This document shows positions 51,021 to 64,000 of a stretch of DNA of 64,000 nt, in pieces. Each line of letters opens with the position of its first letter. Within the stretch, counting starts at the first letter, position 1. The position numbers and the translations under genes are program-made. This stretch comes from JASLEW01 sp963732005 (GTDB taxonomy: Bacteria; Acidobacteriota; Thermoanaerobaculia; Multivoradales; UBA5704): contig CAVSXT010000003.1 of NCBI GenBank assembly GCA_963732005.1, positions 62,001-126,000 on the forward strand, written 5' to 3'. The notes below the pieces were generated by a model. That model was not told where the DNA came from. It searched no databases and saw only the letters and a list, made by a program, of their open reading frames with translations.

Positions 51021-51740
51021 TTACGAGTCCCGCCTCCAGGCGCCGTATCTGCTCAGCGTCACATGGGCGGCGGCCGGATCGACGATGGCGCGGAAGCACT
51101 GCGTGCCGCGCTCGTCGTCGATCGGGCGCTGCGTCCTGACCAGGGCGAAGGCGCTCACCGCGGCACCAGGGAAGGCTTCGGCCAGCCGGGATGCTCCCGC
51201 CAGCAGGGTGGCTCCCCTGGTGATCACGTCGTCGACCAGGACGATGCGTGGCGGCGCGGCGCCGGCCGGCCCACGGACGGCGAAAGAGTCGTAGTGCTCC
51301 TGCACGCCGGGCCGCTGCCGGCGTCCAGCGGAGGAGGATTTCCGGACTGCCTGCCGGCGCGCCAGCAACAGCTCCATCGCACGGCCGAAGCCGGCTGCCA
51401 GCAGTGCCTCGCAGATCCGGCGCGGAACCCACAGGGCGTCGCGGTGCCTGGGCGGTGGCGGGGCGCTGCCCGGCGCCGGCACCAGCACCACGTCGGGCGC
51501 AAGAAGGGCGGCAAGCTCCTCCGTCTCGCTGAGCTGGCGCCCCGGCTCGCCTGGCTCCATCGTCAGGCACTCCCGCAGTCGCCGGATCGCAAAGGGGATC
51601 GCCGGCTCGTACCGGCGGCCCTTCTCGAGGTAGCCGTCGCGCTTGATCTGGCGGCAGACCGCCTGCGAGGCCAGCTCGGCAGGCGACCGGCCGTGCGGCG
51701 AGTAGGCGAGGAACGAGCCGAACCGCAGGCTAGAAAGCAA
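51021..51740 (-). CDS. Phosphoribosyltransferase-domain protein (ShosT-like toxin candidate)
   Basis: 239 residues. The PRPP-binding loop is RIVLVDDVITRGATLLAGASRL, with an N-terminal FGSFLAYSPHGRSP region and VLVPAPGSAP before it. A ComF-like PRTase fold is clear. The start overlaps the upstream dprA-like stop by 11 bases (tight coupling). A pair of DprA-like and PRTase genes is the layout of ShosTA, where the PRTase is a toxin and the DprA-like protein its antitoxin. Toxicity is inferred from that arrangement. It could also be a plain ComF-type competence protein. Confidence 0.8.
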   Translation of the reverse strand: MLSSLRFGSFLAYSPHGRSPAELASQAVCRQIKRDGYLEKGRRYEPAIPFAIRRLRECLTMEPGEPGRQLSETEELAALLAPDVVLVPAPGSAPPPPRHRDALWVPRRICEALLAAGFGRAMELLLARRQAVRKSSSAGRRQRPGVQEHYDSFAVRGPAGAAPPRIVLVDDVITRGATLLAGASRLAEAFPGAAVSAFALVRTQRPIDDERGTQCFRAIVDPAAAHVTLSRYGAWRRDS

Positions 51741-52431
51741 CGGCCGCCGGCCCCGCTGCCGCGGCCACCGGCAGCAGGCTGGTAAGCGACCTGGTGGTGG
51801 TCAGGACCTGCGCCCCGTAGCGGATCATCTTTTCGGGCCAGGTCAGGCCGGGGACCGCGGTGACCGACTTGAGGACGAACAACAGCCTGCCGAGCCGGAT
51901 CGCCTCCCAGCCCTGGGAAAGCGCGCCGCTGGCGTCGCCGGCCTCGACGATCACCGTCGCGTCCGAGATCAGCGCCATGACCCGGTTCCGGTAGGGGAAA
52001 TTGGCCCTGAGCACCGGGGCTCCAGGCGCAAAGGGCGAGATGGCCAGGTGCTCGGCCATGATCCGCTGTTGCAGCGCCCGGTTCTTCTGCGGATAGGCGA
52101 CGTCCAGCGGCGTGCCGAGGACGGCGATCGTCCTGCCGCCGGCGGCCAGCGCGCCGGTATGAGCGGCGGTGTCGATGCCTTCCGCCAGCCCGCTGACGAC
52201 GATCACGCCGTCTCTCGCCAGCTCCGCCGCCAGCTTGCGCGCCCGCCGCAGGCCCTCGCCCGAGGGCCGGCGGGCGCCGATGACGGCAACCCGGGCGCCG
52301 CCGTGCAGCATGCCGGTGTCGCCGGCAGCGAACAGCCGCTCGGGCGCGTGCTTGCGTTCGACCTCGTTGAGCGGCCCGAGCAGCTCGCGGAGCGTGTGCT
52401 CCCCGGGTGCCCCCGCCGGCTGGCTCACCAT
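51730..52431 (-). CDS. DprA/SLOG-domain protein (ShosA-like antitoxin candidate)
   Basis: 233 residues from the ATG at 52431. Rossmann-like DprA core: VAVIGARRPSGEGLRRA, VIVVSGLAEGIDTAAHTGALAAGGRTIAVLGTPLDVAYPQKN, NFPYRNRVMALISDATVIVEAGDASGALSQGWEAIRLGR. The N-terminal SAM-like and C-terminal winged-helix domains of classical DprA are missing, so it is shorter than a competence DprA. That form, next to a PRTase gene, matches ShosA of the ShosTA defence module. The SLOG domain could bind DNA or a nucleotide signal. Confidence 0.82.
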   Translation of the reverse strand: MVSQPAGAPGEHTLRELLGPLNEVERKHAPERLFAAGDTGMLHGGARVAVIGARRPSGEGLRRARKLAAELARDGVIVVSGLAEGIDTAAHTGALAAGGRTIAVLGTPLDVAYPQKNRALQQRIMAEHLAISPFAPGAPVLRANFPYRNRVMALISDATVIVEAGDASGALSQGWEAIRLGRLLFVLKSVTAVPGLTWPEKMIRYGAQVLTTTRSLTSLLPVAAAAGPAAVAF

Positions 52432-52520
52432 GCGCACCTCCCGCGCCGGCGCCAATATATCGCGCGCCGGCGGTGGGCTGGGGGGCTGTCGCAGCGGCTG
52501 GCCGCCGGCGGATCTGCCCG

Positions 52521-53570
52521 CTAACGGATCTCCGTCGGGGCGCCGCCGGCCACCACCACCTGGCCGGCGAGGCGGCTGCCGGCGGCCAGCTCGACGCCGG
52601 GGCCGAGGATCGAGTCGCGCACCTCGCAATCGGCGCCGACCCGCGCTCCGGGCAGCAGCACCGAGCCCTCGACGACGGCGCCGGCCGCCACCCGCGCATC
52701 CGCCTCGATCATGACGCGACGCACCACCGCCGCCGCCGACACCGCCGCCGACGGCGAGATCCAGCGGCCGCCGTTGCCGCCCGCGCCCGCCCAGTCGAGC
52801 GCCGCCGCCAGGTAGCGGCGCGGCGTGCCGAGATCGTGCCAGCGGCGCCGCGTGCTCAGGGTGGCCAGACAGCCGGGCTCCTCCGCGAGCAGGGGCTCGT
52901 AGAGGTCGCGCACGATGTCGGCGGGAACCGCCATGGACATCGCCGCGATCCGCCGCACCAGGCGCGGCGAAAGGACATGGGCGCCGGCGAATACCCGCCG
53001 CCGGTTTCCAGAGGCACCGCGCCTCGCCGCCTGACCGGCACCACCGGCAGCCTGGCTGGCGCTGTCCGCCGCCAGACCGCCGGTCCCGGCAGGCCGTAGC
53101 GCCAGCACCTCGCCGCGGCGGCCGATCTCGACGCCACCGCCGAACTGGGCGACGTCGGCGCTCGCGGCCAGCAGCAGCGTGCCTGGCGCGCCGCGCTCGA
53201 GGTGCCGCCCCAGGAGCTCCGCGAACGGCCAGCGGCAGAGGCTGTCGCCGTTGACTATCAGCACCAGATCGGCGGCGGCGAGGAAATCGCGCAGCGGCAA
53301 CAGCGCCCCGAGGGTGCCGAGCAGCCGCGGCTCGAAGGAATAGGTCAACGGCAGGCCGGCGAGCTCGTCGCCCAGGACCCGGCGCACCTGGTCGCCGCCA
53401 TGGTGGAGATTGATCGCGGCGGCCTCGCAGCCGGCCGCCGCCAGGTGCCGCAGGGTATGCGCCAGAATGGGCTCCCCCAGGACCGGCAGCAGCGGCTTGG
53501 GCGTTCCATCGGTCAGCGGCCGCAGCCGCATGCCGAGGCCGGCGGCTAAAACCAGCGCCCGCAGCCGCAC
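52521..53570 (-). CDS. Sugar-1-phosphate nucleotidyltransferase with left-handed beta-helix tail
   Basis: 349 residues. RALVLAAGLGMRLRPLTDGTPKPLLPV is the nucleotide site, LVLIVNGDSLCRWPF the metal site, and HDLGTPRRYLAAALDW the sugar site. The C-terminal repeats (AAVVRRVMIEADARVAAGAVVEGSVLLPGARVGADCEV) form a beta-helix as in mannose-1-phosphate guanylyltransferase or glucose-1-phosphate thymidylyltransferase relatives. It makes an activated sugar for envelope glycans. The middle contains an Ala/Gly/Ser-rich insertion. Followed by the CYTH gene on the same strand. Confidence 0.9.
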   Translation of the reverse strand: MRLRALVLAAGLGMRLRPLTDGTPKPLLPVLGEPILAHTLRHLAAAGCEAAAINLHHGGDQVRRVLGDELAGLPLTYSFEPRLLGTLGALLPLRDFLAAADLVLIVNGDSLCRWPFAELLGRHLERGAPGTLLLAASADVAQFGGGVEIGRRGEVLALRPAGTGGLAADSASQAAGGAGQAARRGASGNRRRVFAGAHVLSPRLVRRIAAMSMAVPADIVRDLYEPLLAEEPGCLATLSTRRRWHDLGTPRRYLAAALDWAGAGGNGGRWISPSAAVSAAAVVRRVMIEADARVAAGAVVEGSVLLPGARVGADCEVRDSILGPGVELAAGSRLAGQVVVAGGAPTEIR

Positions 53571-53592
53571 GCTCAGGCGCCCGTCGTTTCCT

Positions 53593-54162
53593 TCATGGGC
53601 GGAAGATCATCTCCGGCGGCGCTTCCGGATGCTCCTCGAGGTAGTCCTGGTAGAGGCGCAGGTAGGAGCGCGCCTCGCCCTTGCGCGGATCGAAACCGCA
53701 GCGGCGGGCGACGGTCTCGGCGCCGTCGCCCTCGAACTCGGCGAAGTCGCCGATCGGGGTGTGGTCGAGCGAGATGGTGACGCCGCCGAGCTGCCACTCC
53801 TCGCGGACTTTCTGGTACCGCCGCACCACCTCGTAGCCCAGCTGCTCGAACAGCGCGCGTGCCTCTTCGGCACTCTCGATGCCGATCTCGAGCTCCTCGC
53901 GCACCTTGAGCTTGCCCTCCAGGTGCATCGGCCCCTTGAAGGTCAGGTGCGAGCGCGTGCCGTCGGCGCGCAGGCGCAGGATCCTGCCCTGGGCCAGCAG
54001 CTCGTTGCCGCGGTCCAGGATCCAGTTGTCCTCGAAGCCCGCCGGGCCCACCCGTTCCGCCTCCAACTCTCCCAACCGCTCGCGCAGTGCCGCCAGATCG
54101 TCGGAGTGGAACTTGATCTCGCGCTCGACGTTGCCCTTGCTCTTCGTCGTTTCGCCTCTCAT
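53593..54162 (-). CDS. CYTH/CyaB-family triphosphate-binding protein
   Basis: 189 residues from the ATG at 54162, which overlaps the M20 stop by 4 bases (ATGA). The defining ExExK is VEREIKF near residue 13. Further charged strands (RILRLRADGTRSHLTFKGP, KLKVREELEIGI, VTISLDHTPIGDFAEFEGD) line the tunnel. Class IV adenylate cyclase or thiamine-triphosphatase-like activity is possible. The cyclase/phosphatase choice cannot be made from sequence. Confidence 0.9.
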   Translation of the reverse strand: MRGETTKSKGNVEREIKFHSDDLAALRERLGELEAERVGPAGFEDNWILDRGNELLAQGRILRLRADGTRSHLTFKGPMHLEGKLKVREELEIGIESAEEARALFEQLGYEVVRRYQKVREEWQLGGVTISLDHTPIGDFAEFEGDGAETVARRCGFDPRKGEARSYLRLYQDYLEEHPEAPPEMIFRP

Positions 54163-55547
54163 GGGGTTACATCGGCCAGCCGGTCCAGCAGCAGCGCCAC
54201 CGAGCGGATCGCGTTGTAGAAGTGACTGATGTTGAATTTCTCGTTGGGTGAGTGCAGGGCGTCGTCGGCAAGGCCGAAGCCCAGCAGCAGCACGGGCTTG
54301 CCCAGCACCTGCGAGAACGTCGACACGATCGGGATCGAGCCGCCCTCGCGGATGCGCACCGGCCGCGCTCCCCAGGCGTCGGCCATCGCCCCCATCGCCG
54401 CCTCGACCAGCGGTCCCTCGGCCTGCACCAGCACCGGCTCGGCGCCGTGCAGGTAGCTGACCTCGACCGCCACTCCCGGCGGCGTGACCTGATGGACGAA
54501 GTCGGTGAACTGCTTCGCCACCGTCTCCGGCCGCTGGTCCGGCACCAGCCGCATCGAGACCTTGGCCCCGCCCCAGGAAGGCAGCACGGTCTTGGCGCCG
54601 CGCGCCTGGTAGCCGCCGAAGATGCCGTTGACGTCCAGGGTCGGACGCGCCCAGGCCCGCTCCCGGGTGGTGAACCCGGCTTCGCCGGCCACCTCGGTCA
54701 GGCCCAGCTCGCTGCGGTAGGCCGCCTCGTCGAACGGCAGGCGCGCGAACTCCTGCCGCTCCCAGTCCGCGAGCGGCCGGACGTCGTCGTAGAAGCCCGG
54801 GATCTGCACCTTGCCGGTGTGCGAATCGCGCAGCCGCGCGACGATCTCGCAAAGCGCGTTGAGCGGGTTGGCGACCGCGCCGCCGAAGGTGCCCGAGTGC
54901 AGGTCGCGGTTCGGTCCGGTAACCTTGATCTCCATGTAGGCCAGGCCCTTGAGGCCATACAGCAGCGCCGGCTGCCCGGGGCCGAACATCGAGCTGTCGG
55001 AGATCATCACGCAGTCGCAGGCCAGCCTGTGGCCCGCGTCCTGCCGCACGTAGCGATCGATGGCCTGGCCGCCCGCCTCCTCCTCGCCCTCGATCAGGAA
55101 CTTGACGTTGACCGGCAGCTTGCCGCGCTCGGCAAGCATGGCCGCCACGCCCTTGACGTGGGCGAAAGACTGCCCCTTGTCGTCGGTCGCGCCGCGCGCC
55201 ACCAGCTTGTCGCCCTCGATCGTGGGCTCGAACGGCGGGTGCCGCCAGAGCTCCACCGGATCGACCGGCTGCACGTCGTAATGGCCGTAGAACAGCACCG
55301 TCGGCTTGCCGGGTGCGCCGAGCCATTCGGCGTAGACCAGCGGATGACCCTCGGTCTCGATGCGCTCGGCGGTGAGGCCGGCGGCCCGCAGCTTGTCGAG
55401 CACGAACTCGCTGGCCCGCCAGACGTCGCCGGCATAGTCCGGATCGGTCGAGATCGAGGGGATGCGGAGATAGTCCTCGAGCTCCTCGAGATAGCCCTGC
55501 TTCTCGGCCTCCACCCGGGCCAGCACGTCGCGCGAATCGGTCGGCAT
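54159..55547 (-). CDS. M20-family metallopeptidase (dipeptidase-like)
   Basis: 462 residues. Zinc ligands in VLFYGHYDVQPVDPVELWR (His, Asp), bridging GATDDKGQ, EGEEEAGG (Glu catalytic and ligand), CVMISDSSMFG (Asp) and near the C-terminus a His-containing LHSPNEKFNISHFYNAI. This is the dipeptidase/CNDP-like group that cleaves dipeptides with two zinc ions, usually cytoplasmic. Expressed with the CYTH gene. Confidence 0.93.
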   Translation of the reverse strand: MPTDSRDVLARVEAEKQGYLEELEDYLRIPSISTDPDYAGDVWRASEFVLDKLRAAGLTAERIETEGHPLVYAEWLGAPGKPTVLFYGHYDVQPVDPVELWRHPPFEPTIEGDKLVARGATDDKGQSFAHVKGVAAMLAERGKLPVNVKFLIEGEEEAGGQAIDRYVRQDAGHRLACDCVMISDSSMFGPGQPALLYGLKGLAYMEIKVTGPNRDLHSGTFGGAVANPLNALCEIVARLRDSHTGKVQIPGFYDDVRPLADWERQEFARLPFDEAAYRSELGLTEVAGEAGFTTRERAWARPTLDVNGIFGGYQARGAKTVLPSWGGAKVSMRLVPDQRPETVAKQFTDFVHQVTPPGVAVEVSYLHGAEPVLVQAEGPLVEAAMGAMADAWGARPVRIREGGSIPIVSTFSQVLGKPVLLLGFGLADDALHSPNEKFNISHFYNAIRSVALLLDRLADVTP

Positions 55548-55628
55548 CGTTGCGGTCTCCCTAGAGCCCGCAGTCTATCAAACGCCGGATTGGGAGTCCG
55601 CTGGACTGGCCGGCAGGGCTCCGGAGAC

Positions 55629-58280
<2,652 letters not shown>

Positions 58281-58299
58281 GGTTTGAGAATCGGGGGCG

Positions 58300-60924
<2,625 letters not shown>

Positions 60925-61019
60925 ACCGCTCTCCCGTCTGATGGGCTGGCTGAGGATTGGCCCGCCTAGGCCGGGATACCTGTCGGGGATATCCTCGGGC
61001 GGGGCCCCGAGATGGTTGA

Positions 61020-61028
61020 ATTATAGCA
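61020..61028 (-). promoter_or_regulatory. Extended -10 promoter upstream of gyrB
   Basis: The minus strand reads TGCTATAAT, a perfect TATAAT with the extended TGn. The -35 region is weak, as usual for extended -10 promoters. The distance to the gyrB start is about 95 bases. The 227-base gap between gyrB and recF contains no gene. Confidence 0.55.
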
Positions 61029-61151
61029 TGAAAACGGCCCCTTTCGACAGGCCTTAGTGTTTGAAGACACAGGAGTTTATCCGCGTGCGACCAGGCCGCC
61101 GTCCAGCCCGCCGGGCGCCGCCGGCCGCCACCGGCAGGACACCGCCGGAGG

Positions 61152-62441
61152 TCACAGGGGTGCGAGGCGGCCTTTCTCCATCTCCCAGAGGGTGTCGACG
61201 TCGAGGGTGAGCCAGACTTGGGGACGGTTGGAGCTGGCGAAGAGCTGCCCGCCGGTGGCGGCCACGCGGCGCGCAAAGACTGACCAGACGGCCGCCACCG
61301 ATGCCGGCGCCAGCTCGGCGTCGGCATCGTCCAGTAGGTAGACCGGCCGCCGGCCCGCGGCCTCGATCACCCTGCCGTGGGCCGCCAGCAACAGCAGCGA
61401 CAGCGCCTTGCGCTCACCCGCCGAGGCGACACGCCGCAGCTCGTGCCCGCCCCAGAGGATCTCGAGCTCGTCACGCTGCGGGCCGAGCAGCGGCTGCTGG
61501 CGCCGCCGCTCGCGCTCGATCGCGCGGTCGAGCACCGCCGCGATGGCGGCGGGGCCCTCCAAGCCCTGGGGCGGCGACGGTTGGTAGCGGAGCTCGATCT
61601 CGGCGAGCCGCAGGCCGGCATGTTCGGCGCCGGCAGCGCTCTCGGCGCCGGCAGCGGCGACACCCACGCCGCCACTGCTACCACTCCCGCCACTCCCTCC
61701 ACTCCCGCCACTCCCTCCGATACCGAACAGGACCTCGGTAGCCGATGGACCAGCAGCCGGCGCGCCGACCGGAGGCAGCGGGTTCGCCGCCACCGCAGCG
61801 GCGGCGGCGCTGATCTCCCGCACCTCGCCGACCTCGGCCAGCACCGCCGCCAGCTCGACGCGCAGGGCCTCGACGTAGGCGGCCCGCAGGCGGATCACCT
61901 CGGCGGCGGTGGCGGCGAGGAGCTCGTTCCAGATCTCGATCCCCGCGCCGTCGTGCGTCAGCAGCTCGCGCTTCTGGCGCAGCGCCTCCCGGTACCGGCC
62001 CAGCACCTCGAGCGCCGCCGGCCGGGTGGCGACGACGCCGCGATCCATGAACCGGCGCCGCGCTCCCGGCGCCCCGACCAGCACGCCGATCTCGACCGCG
62101 GCCCAGGCGACGACCGGCAGCACCGCCAGGTGATCGGCCAGCGAGGTCGGCTTGCCGTTGACGCTGCGCTGGCGCACTCCTTCCTGCACGCTCACCGCCA
62201 GGGCGGCGCGGTGGTCGGTCTCCACCTCGCCCCACAGCGCGAGCTCGCCGGCCCCGTGCGCCACGCAATCGACGATCTGCCCGGCGCGGAAGCTACGCGT
62301 CGTGGCGAGCACGTAGATCGCTTCGAGCAAGCTGGTCTTGCCGGCGCCGTTGCCGCCGAGCAGCAGGTGGGTGCCGGCGGCCGGCTCGAGATCCAGTGGC
62401 TGAAGGTTGCGAAAGCCGCGGGCGGTGAGGTGCGACAGCAC
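61152..62441 (-). CDS. recF: DNA replication/repair protein RecF
   Basis: 429 residues. Walker A GGNGAGKTSLLEAIYVLA near residue 30, ABC signature region ASAGERKALSLLLLAAHGRV and Walker B VYLLDDADAELAPAS. RecF loads RecA at gaps with RecO/RecR. A run of Gly-Ser repeats (about residues 237-262) interrupts the region before the signature, longer than normal. It lies in the dnaN-recF-gyrB order next to the origin. Confidence 0.95.
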   Translation of the reverse strand: MLSHLTARGFRNLQPLDLEPAAGTHLLLGGNGAGKTSLLEAIYVLATTRSFRAGQIVDCVAHGAGELALWGEVETDHRAALAVSVQEGVRQRSVNGKPTSLADHLAVLPVVAWAAVEIGVLVGAPGARRRFMDRGVVATRPAALEVLGRYREALRQKRELLTHDGAGIEIWNELLAATAAEVIRLRAAYVEALRVELAAVLAEVGEVREISAAAAAVAANPLPPVGAPAAGPSATEVLFGIGGSGGSGGSGGSGSSGGVGVAAAGAESAAGAEHAGLRLAEIELRYQPSPPQGLEGPAAIAAVLDRAIERERRRQQPLLGPQRDELEILWGGHELRRVASAGERKALSLLLLAAHGRVIEAAGRRPVYLLDDADAELAPASVAAVWSVFARRVAATGGQLFASSNRPQVWLTLDVDTLWEMEKGRLAPL

Positions 62442-62526
62442 GGAGATACCCCCCGGGGGACCCTGCGATGTTGCCGGCCGGTTCTGGAGGCGCGGCGGCG
62501 TGGCGGCGCGGTGTCTGGCGGCGCGC

Positions 62527-63769
62527 TCAGATCCGCATCGGCATGATCACGCAGAGATAGCGGCCGTTGGCGGCGCCACCTTGCGCGTTGCCTGCGCCGG
62601 GCGCAGCGGCAGCGCCGTCCGTCGGATCAGCGCTGCCGGCGCCTTGCGGAGCGTCCGCGGCGTCTGCGGCGGTAGTCCCCACCACCGGCGGATCCTGGGG
62701 ATAGCCGACGCACTGGGTGTTCTCGTCCTTGAGCTCGAGCCGGACGCGATCGGTCTCGACGGCGGCCAGGAACTGCGAGAGATAGTCGGGGTTGATGCCG
62801 AGCCGGAACTCGGGCCCTTCGTACTCGCAGGCCACCTCTTCGACGGCCTCGCCGAGATCGGCGTTGACCGCCGAGATCACCAACTGCCGGGAGGAGAACT
62901 GCAAGCGCACGGCGCGCGCCCGGTCGCTGGTCATCAGCGCCGCGCGCTGCACCGCCTCGGCGAGGGTCTTGCGGTCGAACAGCACCTTCTTGTCGTTGTC
63001 CTTGGCGATCACCCGCTCGTAGTCCGGGAAGGTGCCCTCGAGGATGCGGCAGATCAGCTCGCGACGGCCCAGGCGAAAGGAGAGGTGATGCTCGCCGCGG
63101 CGGAACTCGAGCATGCTCGCCGGCGAGTCGCCCTCGAAGTCGTTGCAACTCCTGTAAGGCTTTGCGCGGCACCAGCACCGATTCCTCGCCGGCGCCATTG
63201 CGCAAGCCCTGCTCTCGCTTCTCGACCAGGGCCAGGCGATGGCCGTCGGTGGCGACGATCTCGAGGGAGCCGTCCTTGACCTTGAACAGCGCACCGTTGA
63301 GCTGGAAGCGCGACTCCTCGGCCGAGACCGCGAAGAGGATCTTGGCGACCATGCGGCGGAAGTCCGCGAACGGTATCTCGATGCCGGAGGGGGAGCCGGA
63401 AGCCGCGGGCAGGGTCGGCAAGGTCGGGAAGTCATCGGCGGCGAGGCCATGGATCTTGAAGCGCGAGCCGCCGGCACGGATGCTCAACACGCGAGGCTCT
63501 TCCTGCACCAGCAGCACTTCCGAGGCGGAGAGCGAGCGGATGATCTCGATCAGCTTCTTGGCCTGGACGGCGATCGCGCCTCCCTCCTTGATCTCGGCTT
63601 CGCAGCGCGAGGTCAGCGAGACGTCGAGGTCGGTTGCGGCCAGGTGGAGCGAGTCCTTCGCATTGAGCAGGATATGCGACAAGACAGGGATGGTGGTCTT
63701 GCGCTCGACGATCCCCTGCATCGGGGCCAGCTCGCCCAGGAAGTCGTTTCGCTTGAGACGGATTTCCAT
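62527..63769 (-). CDS. dnaN: DNA polymerase III sliding clamp, interrupted by an apparent frameshift
   Basis: The first part (from ATG 63769) reads MEIRLKRNDFLGELAPMQGIVERKTTIPVLSHILL through VLVPRKALQELQ, as in DnaN domains I and II. After a CAA codon (63145-63143) one extra base (63142) must be skipped to continue as DFEGDSPASMLEF and domains II-III (CRILEGTFPDYERV, AVRLQFSSRQLVISAVNAD) to VIMPMRI, the standard C-terminus. Both parts are full-quality DnaN, so a sequencing indel, a pseudogene or a programmed shift are the options. A Gly/Ala/Pro-rich insertion of about 36 residues precedes the last strand. GGGAGA precedes the ATG. Confidence 0.9.
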
Positions 63770-63806
63770 GCGTTCTCCCGCTCTTCTTCTCCAAGCTAGA
63801 GACCAG

Positions 63807-63815
63807 AATATAGCA
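63807..63815 (-). promoter_or_regulatory. Extended -10 promoter upstream of dnaN
   Basis: The minus strand reads TGCTATATT, the same layout as the gyrB promoter (both have ATGCTATA). It ends 37 bases before the dnaN ATG, leaving a short leader of about 30 bases. Confidence 0.45.
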
Positions 63816-63838
63816 TAGCCGTAGTCGTAGAAGGTCCC

Positions 63839-63943
63839 TGTGGAAAAGAGGAAAAGCTACGCAAGTGACTGTCCCTCAACGAGTTGTGGGACAGTGCCAG
63901 GACCAGTCCAACGGTGCGAAAGCTGTGGAGAGGGTGTTGATAG
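63839..63943. promoter_or_regulatory. DnaA-box-like sites, candidate origin region
   Basis: TGTGGAAAA (63839-63847) differs at one place from the consensus TGTGGATAA; TGTGGAGAG (63924-63932) and TGTTGATAG (63935-63943) differ at two. They lie upstream of dnaN in a stretch without a gene, where dnaA and oriC are commonly found. The evidence is modest and the window ends at 64000. Confidence 0.45.
63868..63895. repeat. Near-perfect 28-bp palindrome upstream of dnaN
   Basis: ACTGTCCC (63868-63875) and GGGACAGT (63888-63895) are exact inverted copies. Inside them CAAC (63877-63880) and GTTG (63883-63886) also pair, leaving a GA centre and a single T-T mismatch. No T tract follows, so it is not a standard terminator. 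It could be an operator or an origin element. Confidence 0.6.
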
Positions 63944-64000
63944 CCTGGGCATGGCGCGGACCCGCGAGCGATGTCCGCAAGCGGTCAACAGGCTTTTCCG

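Noticed and set aside
63868..63895. The palindrome as a LexA box
   Set aside because: The CTGT and ACAG half-sites are 18 bases apart, not 8.

Overview
This 64 kb window is high-GC DNA with densely packed genes and no rRNA, CRISPR array or complete tRNA. Cell-wall genes of Gram-negative type (mreBCD, mrdA, rodA, ppiD), a GyrB with the long Toprim-side insertion seen in many Gram-negatives, and families such as DUF2911, paired M16 peptidases, DUF6600 lipoproteins and a TIGR03960-type radical SAM protein suggest a high-GC Gram-negative, perhaps an Acidobacteriota (Thermoanaerobaculia-like). The lineage is an inference and no marker rRNA is present.

Layout. 0-5.2 kb: end of an M16 peptidase pair, a DUF6600 lipoprotein, an aldo/keto reductase. 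5.3-9.2 kb: a compact class II lanthipeptide locus (precursor plus LanM synthetase) without a visible transporter or protease. 9.2-16.4 kb: a lower-GC, mosaic, defence-flavoured segment with a nucleotidyltransferase two-gene cassette, a decayed second copy of the lanM 3' end, a HigB/HigA-like toxin-antitoxin pair, a small ion channel, an IS OrfA remnant and a 1259-residue nSTAND-type NTPase. It ends at a degenerate tRNA-Phe 3' fragment. 16.4-29.4 kb (minus strand): an unusual kinase/hydrolase fusion, rng, the rod-shape operon mreB-mreC-mreD-mrdA-rodA, a FecR-domain protein and a polytopic membrane protein. 29.5-37.9 kb: ppiD, ruvA, radical SAM, lipid kinase, ruvB, a secreted duplicated helix-hairpin-helix protein, YidB and a small secreted protein.

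37.9-44.3 kb (minus strand): an operon for a phenolic or quinone-like lipid, with type III PKS, ICMT-like methyltransferase, acyl carrier protein, fatty acyl-AMP ligase, FAD monooxygenase and a class V aminotransferase. 44.9-50.2 kb (plus strand): a radical SAM / phosphoesterase-like / FAD-oxidoreductase trio followed by hemH and a DUF2911 protein. 50.2-55.5 kb (minus strand): HAD phosphatase, a DprA-like plus phosphoribosyltransferase pair resembling the ShosTA toxin-antitoxin defence module, a sugar-nucleotide transferase, a CYTH protein and an M20 peptidase. 55.6-64 kb (minus strand): gyrA, gyrB, recF and dnaN, the conserved neighbourhood of a replication origin. The last 230 bases hold DnaA-box-like sites and a strong palindrome. 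dnaN reads only through an apparent frameshift.

The most promising unexplored systems are the orphan lanthipeptide locus, the nSTAND protein in its island, the PKS lipid operon, the radical SAM trio and the ShosTA-like pair. A recurrent oddity is the presence of Gly/Ala/Ser-rich insertions inside otherwise conserved proteins.
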